Under the pieces are notes generated by a model, which saw nothing but the letters and a program-made list of their open reading frames with translations, did not search any database and was not told where the DNA came from. From Sphagnum compactum (lineage: Eukaryota > Bryophyta > Sphagnopsida > Sphagnales), in the NCBI GenBank assembly GCA_965153455.1, contig OZ234502.1, forward strand, positions 5,921,495 to 5,985,494: DNA of 64,000 nt. The letters are read 5' to 3'. The stretch's first letter is position 1. Each line of letters starts with the position of its first letter. The translations under genes and the position numbers were made by a program. This document shows positions 1 to 11,600 of the stretch, piece by piece.

Positions 1-911
1 GAAAGCCATAACATTGTCTTTTTGTATGTTTCTAAATTTTAAACCTAATTATAGCAATTGATCCTAATGTCCAACCAACATGCATGAATCAAAAATGATT
101 GTTTGTTTTGTTAAATATGGTTTTTTGCATCAAACCATTCCATGTTCCTTTCATCTAACATGCTCCCAAGATCAAAAGATTGATCCAATTGACCTCAAAG
201 ATTAACACCTTCACTTAATCCTTAAAAAACAAAAACACATACTAACTTTCAAAGACAGACACAACCTATAACCTTAAATGATGTAAACAAATAAATATAC
301 ATATAACAAACCTTCATAGAGAAATATAAAGAGAAAAGCAAACAATAGTCATATACTGTTCATATACCCTCAAAAACAAACAGATAGACAAGTAATTAAC
401 TGACAACTGACCTTCAAAATAAATAGATAGTAGATAGTAGACCCCAAAAAGACAAACAACTAGCATGCCTTGAAAGAAAAACAGACAACAAACCTTCATA
501 AACATTGCATACAAACTTTGAAGGATTAATCTAAGCAAAACGCAAACTTGAAATGTCACAAACATACATACTCTAAACAGGGAGACACAAAGTAACCTTG
601 AAAGACACAAAAACACAAACAAAAAAACAACTAGATAATAGACAACACACCTTCACAGACACAACCAACCCTTCAAAACAGTTTAGAGTTAAAAAATTAT
701 AAACTCTACAAACCAACACAAACTGAACCTCAAAGACCATGAATCCAAAATCTTCAAACTATCGATGTTTCACATTGAAACATAGTGAAGATTGAAGACC
801 TCAAAATCTAGAAACATGGAAAAACTTTCTACGCAAAACCCTAACACATGTAATCAATTCATCATTTTCATATTTAGCTAGTCCTCACATGTAAGGAAGG
901 ACTTCTGGCAA
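1..911. other. AT-rich intergenic DNA with degenerate short repeats
   Basis: No gene is recognised. From about 180 to 720 a loose motif of the form ACCTTCAAAGACA/ACAAACC recurs at irregular spacing, which looks like a decayed minisatellite. The 102-codon open frame on the minus strand at 314-622 is rich in Phe, Leu, Val and Cys and has no recognisable domain; it is explained by the repetitive A-rich plus strand. Confidence 0.4.
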
Positions 912-3365
912 TTACAAATCCCCATATACATATTCTTCACATTCCACTTCATCCATGAATTCGGCATCCAACTTGTCTGTCAAGTCAAATTCTACTTCAC
1001 AAATAGTTACCAAATCAGATGGTTTTAAACACCTAACACGAAGATTAGATGGCTAATTCTTATGGACAAAGATTAGTTTGTCTAGATTGTCAGTTCGAAA
1101 CCAACATCTCCTAAGTGTTGTGAGGATCCAACAATGGAAAAGATTATTTCAATCTTAATCTAGCTAACCGAGATTCCCAAAATCTGTATTGCAAGTGCAG
1201 TCAATGTTGGAAACTTTTGCTTTTATATTTGCCACCATGTCAAAACACATGAACAAGTTTATGCATCAATAGGATATTGATGGAACAAACCAAGTTCTCA
1301 GCATACAATGTCTTAATAAGTATCTACAATAATGTTAGTCTGTTGGAATAGATCTTGAGAATCCACAAGTGAAACATACTCATTGAAATAGTCCCCTCTA
1401 TTTGGCAACAAAACCTTTGTAAGCCTCTAATAATAGAGGCAATAATAAATGTTCGTCATAATTTGGCACTAGAGTGGCAATAGCTTCACGACCCAAATAA
1501 GTAGTCACCAAATGCATACTTTTATACCTTGGATCCAACATAAGAGACAACATGTTATGGCCTTTTTTTAAAAAAACAATACATAAAGGAAATAAAGGGT
1601 AGAAGGACCTTGAGCACTTGGCATTTCATACGAGAAATGAACTCTTCCAATTCATAATCAAATACATTTATTTCCTCTTTAGCAAGGTTATCAAGCACCC
1701 TCTGGTGTGAAAGCTCATCACGAAGTTCTTGACATATATAATTAGAATAAAAAGGAAGGCATCCCCAAGGAGCCAATGCCTTTGGCTCTAGTTCAAAACA
1801 CACCTTCTCACAATGGGTGAAAGAACTTTCATAACAAATTCGCAAATAACCCAAGTTCAGGGAGAGGGTATGCAACTTTGTAACGGAAAAATTTGCCAAC
1901 TATAATAGAGTGTAATGGCATTCCAGAAAGTTAATTCATCTTGGAACAATAAAACACAGCTTGTAAACCTGCAAGCAACAACACAATTAAGTTAGATACT
2001 TTGATATTAGATCTATGCCATTTTTATAGCCCATGAAATTAACAAAAACAACACATCAAAGAATTTTCATACCTTGTTTTCATAAGTGTATTTAGTTTTC
2101 TAGGCCTCAAGCGAGAATCCATGCAAGTTTTATCCCATGCAAATCTCCCCTTCCCAGAATTTTTTGACCAGGTAATGCATTTCTAAATGTCAACTTGGGC
2201 AATCTTTATAGATGCATAGGACAATCCTTGGGCAACCTTTTCATTTGTAATGGCATACTGGCAAACCTTTGATAAGGGATGCCCAAAACACAACCCATCA
2301 AAAGGTTCCATCATAGCCAAGCTAGCACACGAAACAACATAGTTCAAAGTGTTTGCATAGGTCTATAGATTAGAACCCTCAACCTTAACATAAGCAAGGA
2401 TCTTTTGGGTAAAAAAAAACTTATCTAAAAGTTGTTGTAACCTTGGAACCATAGCTACACCACTAGTGTTGGACACTTCAAATAGTCTAAAAGTGATGTG
2501 CTTGGCCTCCCATTTGCTGGACAAAAAGTTAACAATAACAATAAACACATCATGCACACCTTTTGGCATCCATAAATCAAAGGTGCAAGTGGCTGAAATA
2601 CAATTTGCAAGTGCAGGATGCACATAGGTAATCATGGTTTTCTCCACCAATCCCAAAAGAACATCATTAACAAATACCTTTCTGCTAAGAAAAACCATTA
2701 TTGGGCATAACTTGTATGCCATTATCTATAGCCAGATGGATCACAAATAACATCACATCCAGCAAGAAACAAACATGGGTTTCATTATCTTTTTTGAACT
2801 AGTTTATAAAAGAAAAAAAAATAGATATGGCTCTTGGAGTCACATTGGCTAGTTCATGGGACAATGAAATAATAGTAGCCACCTCAAATTGTTATTTATG
2901 AAACCTTTTAATTAAGGTGATGTGTTCAAGCTCTACGTGTTTTTTCATGGATGTTATGCCATTAGACTTGTGGTAAGCAATAAGACCTTTTCGTAACCTA
3001 GTGTGCAATGCCAAAATTTAAGGACCACCAACATTGCTATGGCATATTATGCATCACATATTTTGGTTTTGAGAAAGGTCTACGGGCTAATTATTGTTCA
3101 CCTTAAAAAAAACCCACATTCGCAAATTGCAATTGTAAGCTTTCTAAGCTGCATGTTATTTCTCCAAATTTGTCAAACGTACCTTTGATATGTATGCATC
3201 AACACTAGGAGCATCCTCAACATCATCCTTAGCAACATTCCTAGGAGTAGCATTCTTAGGAGTCTACAATGTTTCGTTTTCTTTTGGCAGCATTTCAACA
3301 TTCATGTTGTTATCATACCCTACAAAAACTGGAATGTCTTCAAGAAAGGTTGACTTGAAGAAGCC
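912..3365 (-). mobile_element. Decayed hAT-family transposase (BED finger to hATC)
   Basis: Read on the minus strand, fragments of one hAT transposase appear in the correct order. The N-terminal part near 3040-2920 has a BED-type zinc finger, with CIICHSNV followed by a KKHVELEH block. The core at 2722-2363 reads ATCTFDLWMPKGVHDVF, then VNFLSSKWEAKHITFRLFEV and ILAYVKVEGSNL, typical of the RNase-H-fold region of plant hAT/BED proteins. A later block near 1555-1400 contains MLSLMLDPRYKSM. The C-terminal hATC dimerisation region near 1240-1060 retains WW, FPTLTALA, QILGI and IEIIFSIVG. The frame closes at a stop at 912-914. Several stops and frameshifts interrupt it, so it is non-functional. 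Terminal inverted repeats and an 8-bp target duplication were not identified, so the element edges are approximate. Confidence 0.85.
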
Positions 3366-4738
3366 ATGAGTACTAGCTAAAGAAAGAAATGCAACTACAA
3401 CTAACTCAAACAAATTGGAACCAGGTAATGCAGAAACCTAAAAATCGAACAGAAAAGTGCGAAGAATTAACAACCTAGAAACCAAAACCCACAATTAACG
3501 CAAAATCGACAACTTCGAAGAAAATTGTCAAGCTTTTTCATGATTGCAATAGATGCAGCATGAAACACAAAATGTGCACTATGCACGTTGCACACATTAT
3601 AACCCTAATAAAGACCCAAAACCAAGATGAAGTGATAAAACATGAACCAAAACCAACCAACATAGACTTGAAGGAAGTCGAAAATCATTCTTTCACAACA
3701 CAAAGGGACTTTCTACATTAATCCCACAAGCTTTATAGAATGCAAGCAAGAAGGTTGAAAAGCTTTCCTTCTTCTGCATTGTCGAGTACTAGTTCCATAA
3801 CTTTTGCTTTTTGCCGCCAGGAAACTCATAAATTTACATTGATGATTGCAAGACCTTGAATAATCAGCAAGATGGCGTCGCAACATCCACCACGCAATGT
3901 TTAGAAGCGCCAAGTTATAAAAGCGTTTGTTGAAGGCAACGAGATACAAGATTTGACAAACCACAAACTAACAGACGAATGAGGAGATGCAAAATGAAAC
4001 ACAAAACTAACTTAACCTTAAACGTAAAGTACACAAGAACTTTTTAAACCCTAACCCTAAAGTATACCACTGCCAAGCATATGCTTACAAGGGTACTCGA
4101 ATATTTGGCAAATAACTATTTCTTTATTTACCTCACGGGTCAAGTATGGGTATGTATAAAGATTAAAGCTCAATGACGGGTATGAGGCGAGGGTGGGTAT
4201 GTTAACATAGATTAATCTAGGGAATGAGGTGGGGGCAGCTTTTTGAGAAGTTCACATCCGCCGGTTCTAACTATGTATACCAGGGTTGATACCCGACGAG
4301 GGTTTGGAGATTTTTTTGGTACCTGCCCCACACTGGTACCTACCTACCTACCTACTTCTTATTGTTAAAGTGTACAACTTGGGGGCCCCCCGGGTGTTCA
4401 CGTTTTTGTGGCTGAGAACAGACTGACACATCCGTTCACAAAATTGTGGGCCTGTGGTCCCGGGAAGTTCTCAGCCGCGTAAACAGCCCAAAGGATTTTT
4501 GTGGCCAAAATTGTCCCTGTCCGGATTTGGATTTCGCACCCTCATCCACAAGTTCTGGATCTGGTCTCCCAAGTTCCAAGTTCTGACAATTTTCATTTTT
4601 TCTGTTTTTCTGTGTGGCCGCATCTTCTTCCCCCCCTCTCTCTCCCCCCAACCAAAAGCCCCTTTCCGCTTTTTCCTTTCAAGGGGAACCAAAACTACTA
4701 ACACAGCCTAACTTAGTACTAACTACACTTAGGGAAGC
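3366..4738. other. Intergenic DNA with telomere-like motif
   Basis: No gene is recognised. A short AAACCCTAACCCTAAA block lies near 4046-4061. Around 4330-4355 there is a short CCTA tract, and at 4381-4393 a GC-rich palindromic stretch of G and C runs. From 4400 to 4720 the composition is less AT-rich and pyrimidine-rich near 4620-4680. Overlapping open frames exist on both strands there, but none resembles a known protein. Confidence 0.35.
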
Positions 4739-5073
4739 GTGAACCAGCAGCGCCCACCAGAGCACTAACTGTCCATTTGGGGAAACCTGTTATGACTCAG
4801 TTGTGGATGGCTGACCCACAACACAGTTACCAAGCTTCCATCTTGGTAATCTATCCTTTAGGTAAGAAATGTAAGTGGTTAATATGTAGGTAAGTGAGTA
4901 GGTAAAAGGCACTTACTTGATGACTACTAGGTGGGAGGTTTAGCACATAACTAATAACCGTGGTTAGATATGAGTCAGGAATCCAACGAAAAAGAGTTTT
5001 CGTGTCCAACAGATCATCCATCCATCCATCCATCCTGTAATGGTGCAGTTAGCAGTAGTGAGTGCTAGTTCAC
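4739..5073. mobile_element. Candidate non-autonomous element with GTGAAC-AGCA inverted ends
   Basis: The segment begins with GTGAACCAGCAG and ends with the inverted relative GTGCTAGTTCAC, giving a 335-bp interval with imperfect 12-bp inverted ends. Internally it holds GTAGGTAAG-type and CATCCATC microsatellites. Related end sequences and interior blocks (ACC-TGGTTAG-TA, CCAACAGAAAAC/CCAACGAAAAAG, CATCC tract) recur at 28.2-28.5 kb, and the end motif recurs at 15694 and 34424. The family resembles a MITE or another short non-autonomous repeat; no coding capacity is seen. The boundaries are an inference from the inverted ends only. Confidence 0.4.
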
Positions 5074-6020
5074 TGTTTGCCTTTTTACTTGAGTAAAACT
5101 ATAATAACTAGGTACGTAGTACGTACCTGTTAATCAAATTCAAGTGGCGTGTGAACCATTTTATGATCACAAATAAATCAAAAAAGGTAAAAATTAAAAT
5201 CATGGAGGTCTGTTTTATTTATTTATTTTGTACGGTGTCCAATTGCGAACCAATTACATGGACTCTGACAAGCTAAGCGACATGATCTTTCTCGTCCGTC
5301 CTTTTGTTACGTACACTTGTATGACCATGGCACTCGTCAGCCTCTGATTGGCGAGATACTATGAATGGAGATATTTTTTTTTGATTGGTTCAAGTGGGTT
5401 GCTATTAGTAGTCTTGTCACTTACTTGCAATTTTTTTTTTCCCGGTTGCACTTTTAAGGGACGAGGTTGGAAAACAGTTAGTAGTAGGAAGTAATTAGAA
5501 CTTGGATTTGAGAAATATTTGTTTTTGCAGGATCAGATAGATACTCAGCGTTTTGGTGGCGATGATGCTCTCTATCTAACCTTCTTTCAAGGGTTTTTTT
5601 TCCCTACAATTTTGTGGAGGTAGGTGGCCTGGCAAGCAATCGTCCACAAGAGGACTTAGCCAAATTTTGGCTACAGAGAAGAAATGTAGAAATTTTTTAG
5701 ATGGGCGACATCTTAAAAGGAATGGTCTAAATATGGATTCTTTTTTTCTTTTTTTCTCTCTAAATATTGCAAAAAGAAATCTTTTGTAAGATTCACAGCC
5801 CCTTTTTTTTTTTCTCGCCAATTGACCAAAATTTGCCATACAAAAAAAACCATGTTTAGGGCATTCATGTATACAGAATCTTTAATTAGGAGGTTGATTT
5901 TGCTATAGAAAATTTCCCAAACTAAATTCAGGTTTTTCCCTGTGCCCATATTTTTTGACAGAACAGAAAACCCACCCTTTCATGGCCTGATGGCAAAAGA
6001 GACAAACATTCCTCCCCGCC

Positions 6021-6021
<1 letters not shown>
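5074..6021. other. Intergenic DNA, no gene seen
   Basis: AT-rich DNA with poly-T runs. Overlapping minus-strand open frames at 5576-5949 are lysine/phenylalanine-rich and follow A/T homopolymers; no domain is recognised. Confidence 0.35.

Positions 6022-6054
<33 letters not shown>
6022..6054. repeat. Poly-C tract (33 nt)
   Basis: An uninterrupted run of 33 C residues preceded by a short C-rich lead-in. The reverse strand is a run of 33 G residues with G-quadruplex potential. The length could be affected by sequencing or assembly. Confidence 0.9.
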
Positions 6055-6057
<3 letters not shown>

Positions 6058-6451
6058 TCCGCAGCCACCCACCAAACTATCGAGTTCATGAAAACCTATA
6101 AACAAACTTTGTGATAAAATATCTAATCCTTTTATGATAGAAGGAAAAGGTTGGGATTGGAGGTTTTGTCGTTTTGCATTGCAGTTAGATAGCAACGCAT
6201 CTTCAGAAGATCAATGTGGTTAGCAATTTCAAACTTAATTGTATGTCAACTTTGGGACTACGGTATTATTAATTGTCATTATGTAACAATTTCTATTCTA
6301 ATTGTTGCTGGTTTGAACTTGCCACAACAGGCTCGAACTTGCTAGAAGAGGGGTAGAGAGTCACAATGCAAAAGAGCCGGCTTGTTGTGGAACAAGGGGT
6401 GTGTCACACTGTGGCCTTGCCATCATTTACATTAAAAAGGATCTTAATGCA

Positions 6452-6730
6452 AAAGAAGAATTATGGAAACTCAAATAATTTCACCATGCCAAAATATAAT
6501 CTTCAAAAAAAACGTCTAAAAGAAACCAAAATCCTTCAAGATATTATAACTCTAGAACTAAATCTCAAGTTTCAACACAAGCCAAAATATCATCTTTCAA
6601 AAATCCTCATATAAAACTAGACCTATTATTTATTACCTAGGGGCCTATAAAAATCCCTTAAGCTACTATATATACTCTAGAATGAATCTAAACCCAATAT
6701 CCTTGCCTTGGTAGGCAAGGCCAACAAACA
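6452..6730 (+). repeat. Direct repeat copy 1 (about 250 bp)
   Basis: This segment, from GAAGAATTATGGAAACTCAA through AATGAATCTAAACCCA and GGCCAACA, is repeated in the same orientation at 7288-7533 with scattered substitutions and small indels. Shared internal landmarks include CCTTCAAGATATTATAACTC, TCTCAAGTTTCAACACAAG and TTACCTAGGGGCC. No protein is encoded. Confidence 0.85.
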
Positions 6731-6882
6731 AAGCCTAGATGTAGTTGGTACAGGGCAGTTTGGCTGCAATGGCACCAACCTCTCCCATTCAGCCAACCTT
6801 AGTTGGATGTGCAGAGTCCCAGACTTGAGAGCAGGTGGGGAGGGTTAAACACTAGGGCATAGTGTTCACCGGGACATTCCTG

Positions 6883-7200
6883 GTGCCCAAAGTTCCCTAA
6901 ATAAATGCCTAGTTGTGAACTTATCGTGGGAACCAAATAGGTGGATATTTCGGGGAACCTCAAGCTCTTACACTCCTGATAAGAAGTGCCCAACGTTCCC
7001 CAAATAAGTGGCTATGTGTGAACTTATTTTGGGAACCAAATAGGCGCATATTTTATTTCAGGAACCTCGGGTGCTTTACATTCTTGATAATAAGTGCCCA
7101 ACATTCCCCAAAATATAAGTGCTTCTTTGCCAACTTATTTTGGGAACCAAATGGGCACATATTTTGGGAACCTCAGCTGCTTATTTTGGGAACGTCTCGC
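6883..7200 (+). repeat. Tandem repeat, three units of 103-108 bp
   Basis: Units start with GTGCCCAA at 6883, 6986 and 7094. Each carries GTTCCC(C)AAATAA, a GAACTTAT/CAACTTAT block, GGGAACCAAATAGG and GGAACCTC. The open frames across the array are by-products of the repeat. It sits between the two direct-repeat copies at 6452-6730 and 7288-7533. Confidence 0.8.
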
Positions 7201-7287
7201 TCTGAGGGTGTTACCCTACAATAAATGAAAAAGGCTCGTTTTTAATTCAAGAGGACGAGTCCTTAGCCTAGTCACTAAATGCTTTAA

Positions 7288-7533
7288 GAAGAAGAATTAT
7301 GGAAACTCAAATAAATTTCACCATACCAAAATATAATGTTCAAAACAATCCTCTAAAAGCAAACCCAAATCCTTCAAGATATTATAACTCTATAACTAAT
7401 CTCAAGTTTCAACACAAGGCAAAATATATCGTCTTTCAAAAATCCTCACATAAAAATAGACCTATTATTATTACCTAGGGGCCAAAATCCATTAAGCTAC
7501 ATAATGAATCTAAACACAGTAAGGCCAACAGAA
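7288..7533 (+). repeat. Direct repeat copy 2
   Basis: Second copy of the 6452-6730 repeat, same orientation, ending shortly before the region that appears to be the promoter and leader of the bZIP gene. The two copies flank the 103-108-bp tandem array, an arrangement like terminal repeats around a short internal domain; no primer-binding site or coding sequence was recognised. Confidence 0.85.
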
Positions 7534-8642
7534 TTAGTTTGATAAATCATTGGCACAACAGCAGCAGCAGCAGGAGCAAAAGCAAGTGTGTGTGAACAGT
7601 GCCAGGTTCACATCGAAGTGTGTAAGTATGAGAGTATAGGAGTAAGCTATACAGTAGACTTGACCAAAAAGATGTACTCGGAAAAGACATCCAGTTACGT
7701 AAAAAGAATCAGGTGTGGGCTGCACTCGCAGTTCACTACAGTTTTGCAAGGAAGCAAGCGTTGTTGATCTTTCGACACAACGCACTCTCGGGGAAAAAAA
7801 ATCCGGTAGCGTGCAAATCTGCTGCGGACGGGAACGCAATTTGTCGCGGAAGGAGACATGTGAGGAGGTTACGGGCTTGGGAGTGAAAGGAAAACAAAGG
7901 GAGTCACTTCCTTTGTCATTTGATTCTTTCATTGTTCCTGTGTTTTTGTTTATAATGTTTTGTTCTCTGTTTTTCTTTTTTGGTTTTGTTTCCAGGAACA
8001 GGATTCGTGTGAGACTGGAGATCAATGTGGTTTGAGGAGCATGTGGAGAGAGCGATGACCGGCAGCAGACCTAGCAAGAGTTTAAAGGTAAGAAAAATAC
8101 CCGAATCTGTCGCTGTTGTGAAGATTTGAGCACTTCGATTCTTTTTTCTTGATGTGGAAGTAGGCAGCCTTAAGCGTTGAGACGAGTTGTCTGTGTAATA
8201 AGTGTGTTGCTGTATGAGATCTTATACATAGAAGAGAGCGAAGTTTCTCTAGGAACATAATATCAGAAGGTTTGTAGTTTCTGCGAACTGCAAAAGGAAA
8301 TCGAGCGAGCTAGAGAGAGAGAGAGAGAGAGAAAAATCTGAAATCTTACTCAGAGGGGGAAAAGCATGAGGTATTCTGCGGAATCCATCAACAGAAGACT
8401 GACAATGCGCTTGCCTTACGGCGACTCCAGCCTACGAAATGATCACTCCAGCAGCAGGCGCATGCAGCCAGATGGAACAAGCAACGGAAGGTCGTCTGTA
8501 TACATACAAATCGGTACAATCTCCGGCATCCTCTACTCTCGTGCGTTAAAGAAGCTCCGCGAAGTAGCGGAAGTTGTAGACTTGTTGTCTTGGAACAAGG
8601 ACCCTTGAAACGCAAGCATAAGTCCTGCCCCCCGCAGCTAGC
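7534..8642 (+). promoter_or_regulatory. Probable promoter and spliced 5' leader of the bZIP gene
   Basis: The composition becomes less AT-rich here. A strong splice donor (AAAG then GTAAGA) ends a putative leader exon at 8087. A GA microsatellite lies at 8312-8332, as is common in plant 5' leaders. An ATG at 8366 opens an 80-codon frame that ends at 8608, just before the chosen main start at 8643, so it could act as an upstream ORF. A transcription start and a TATA box were not located with confidence. The assignment as leader is inferred from position and splice signals. Confidence 0.45.
8312..8332. repeat. (GA)n microsatellite
   Basis: About ten GA units in the inferred leader of the bZIP gene; GA/CT tracts are frequent in plant 5' UTRs and can bind BPC/GAGA-type factors. 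Confidence 0.85.
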
Positions 8643-11600
8643 ATGGAGAACAATAATACTGATCTCTCTGCACGCCACCTTCGAACCAGTGTCGGACCAC
8701 CTCGCAGGTACAGTATTTCTTGTTGAAGGGGCCAACGAAGAGATGAGTTGAGTTCTTGTCTTTTTTTCTTTGAGACATTCGCTGTGCAAAGTCTGTATGT
8801 CACAGGCTTATAGTCCCACGTTTCCCCAGAGGCAAAACCGAGGCTCACATCATTAGAGGCCCAATTCCTTTGTTGCATGAATGGATCTCCCAAGTTGCCA
8901 CAGTCTTTGCCATGTAAGGTGTTCATTTTAGAAGATGGCTATAGCTTAAATAGGGGGATACTGTGCTGTACAAGGCATACCTGGACATTAGTCCTTTAGC
9001 TTCTATGGTTTTGATGCAAGCAAGTAATAACTCTCCTCACCTTGAGTTCTTTCAATGTGTTGCCAAAGGCTTCAAGCGTTTCTTTGACTTTGCAGGTTGA
9101 ACAGCATGAAGCTTGCAACATCACAAGATACAAGTCCCTCGCAGCTGAGGGTTCCCAGCACTGATAGCAATCCTCTGGATTTGGCATCAGCTGTTGCACA
9201 TCAAATGCAGAGGTCAGTTTTGAATGGCAAGGAGCGTGCAATATTGCAGCTTCCTTCAGATCCCTTCTCATTGCAGTCAAGGGTTTACAGTGGAAGCAAC
9301 AACCCTTTGGACTTGACATCAGCTATTACACACCAGCTACAGAGGTCAAATGATCAGCAAGCGCTTCAGGCATGGCAACAGCAGCTGGAGGCCACACAAA
9401 TGTACATGAGCCACAAGGTTCCAGTCACACCATCGATGATGCCTGGCATCAATGATCTAAGTCCTGTCCAACAAAGTTGTATAACAGGCATACTGCCAGA
9501 ATACATTCCACACTTCAACAGTTCTATGAAGCTTGGGGTCGCAGGATCAAGGGTTCTTAACCAGCTGCCTGTGAGCCTTGGCAGAGCAGACTCTCAACAT
9601 GGGTTCACCAGAGATGTTGCACTTCCAGGAGCTTCAGATCTTGGAGGAAGGTGGTATCATGACCAACAGGCACTCATGACACCTGCTCGGGTGACTGAAA
9701 TACAAGGGATGCACAATGGGGTGTCCACAGGGCCATATTTACCATGGGCTGAGCAACAAACGTTGGGTTATGGTGCCTGTGAGGCCACTGCAGGAGCTCA
9801 GGGGCAAAGGACCGACACTGGAGGCAGTTGTGTGATGAGCGTAACAGGAGAGCTATCCTCTCACATGAGCAGTGGTATGCACAGGAGTCAAAGATCAACT
9901 CGGAGCTGCTCACTCATTGGAGATCAGCTATGCCAGGATGCAGAACTTTGCACTGATGATGATGATTTGGAATGTGTCTTGATTGATGATAAGCGGAAGA
10001 AGAGGTAACATTGGAAATCTCCTCTTCTGCAAAGCTTCAAGCCCTAGCCTCCATTAAAACTCATGCCAGCTTGCAAGTTCTGCATATCTACCAGATGCAT
10101 GCTAAATGTTAGCCATGATGGTAGCTGGTTGTGGTGGTTCTCACAGGGTAACCAGAGTTTGAAAGCATAAGTGCATAGGATTACCCAAGTTCTCAGGGGA
10201 AGATTTGGATGGTATCTTGCAGTTAGAAAGCCTTAAGAAGCCTCAGCCTCAAAGGAGGAGGTCTTAGCCTATGTGGTGCAGTGACACTTGCACACACACA
10301 CACACACACACACACACAATTACATTACTTTAGATTGTTCAAACCTTGGCAAAGTCATATTAGTCATCAGGTAAAGAAAAGGATCATTTCCAGACAATGG
10401 TTGTTTGGTGAAGCTGATTAGTGCAGCTGGTGCAGGCATTAGTAAGGGGGTGAGTAGAGCATTGATCCTAGCCAGGACTATCATTAAAAGGTTCTAGTTG
10501 CTGCATCAAGCCTCTAGTTATCAATGTTGAGGTCTCTTAGGGGACACTTTAGTAGAAGTTGTTGCAGGTTCAAATCCCACAAGGTGCCTGCTAAGAGTTG
10601 ATAGCAGTCAAGAACAGTTACACATCAGTGGATTAGACAATCACTGAATGTCTTGGAACATACGGACTCCATCCTTGAGGACAACCACAAGCCTCTATAA
10701 TAGCAAGAAGAAACTGGCCACCTTGGGAAAGGAGGCAGAAAACCTGGTGTTAAGAGGCACTCATTCATGCTAGTCAGCAGTTATGCTGTTTTCTTCCTAA
10801 TCTCTTGCCAACAGTCTTCAAGCATCTGCCTCTGGCATGTCCTGAATGCAAAAAGGTCAGGCAACGGTTGGATTGATGTGCTCCACTCCTGATTGTGATT
10901 TTCACCTGTGTGAAGGATGATTTCAAATCGTGCCTCAGCACAACGATCAAGGCAAAGACGACAAGAACGCCTGGATCAGTTGGAAGTCTTGGTAAGTGAT
11001 TCCCTTGACACAGATTATTTTCAGATTACTCTGCTGGTCCACTGGGTAGTACACCTTCTTGTAGCAGGTTCAAAGTTCAAACCTCTTATGGTGCATGTGA
11101 CATCACTAGCTATTTCAACTGTGATGAGGGTAATTTTGAGAGAACATTGCTGTGCCTTTTGAGACAAATTGAGCAATCATGCATTTGTGCTCCAGTTTAC
11201 TTGTTTATTGAGCAATTCAAGGAGTAATCATTCCCTCCAGCAGGGTGAATCCAATGGTCTTTCCTCTAGTGGATTTGTACTTACTGTATGTGTATGCACT
11301 TGAATTGCTGGATGGGAATAAAATTGTGTGGGGACAGACTGCACAATTACGAGTTGAGAATGCAACAACTGTACGGAAAGCAAACCTTGCCACAGAATTG
11401 GCTAAGAAGTTTGAAGAAGAAAACAAGCAACTACAGGTGAAGCTCCAGAAGCTGAAGCGGGTGTTAGATAAGATCGGAGGATCAAAGTTGTTGAAACAGT
11501 TGGCAGACATTTTGGATACTGAGGACTTCTCTAGCAGCCGGCAAATGTCTGTTGCTCACATGGTATGTAAAACTGCCCCTACCTTGTACACACAAGCTTG

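Noticed and set aside
4436-4711. Overlapping frames on both strands as a short gene
   Set aside because: Four frames overlap in a GC-richer stretch, none has a known domain, and codon content is not distinctive.
8366-8608. Treating the 80-codon ORF as the first coding exon of the bZIP
   Set aside because: It ends with a stop before the exon at 8643, and the phase of the 8643 start matches the next exon exactly. It is kept only as a possible upstream ORF.
10540-10600. A tRNA gene
   Set aside because: Only a T-loop-like B box is present; no acceptor stem, D arm or anticodon arm could be folded around it.
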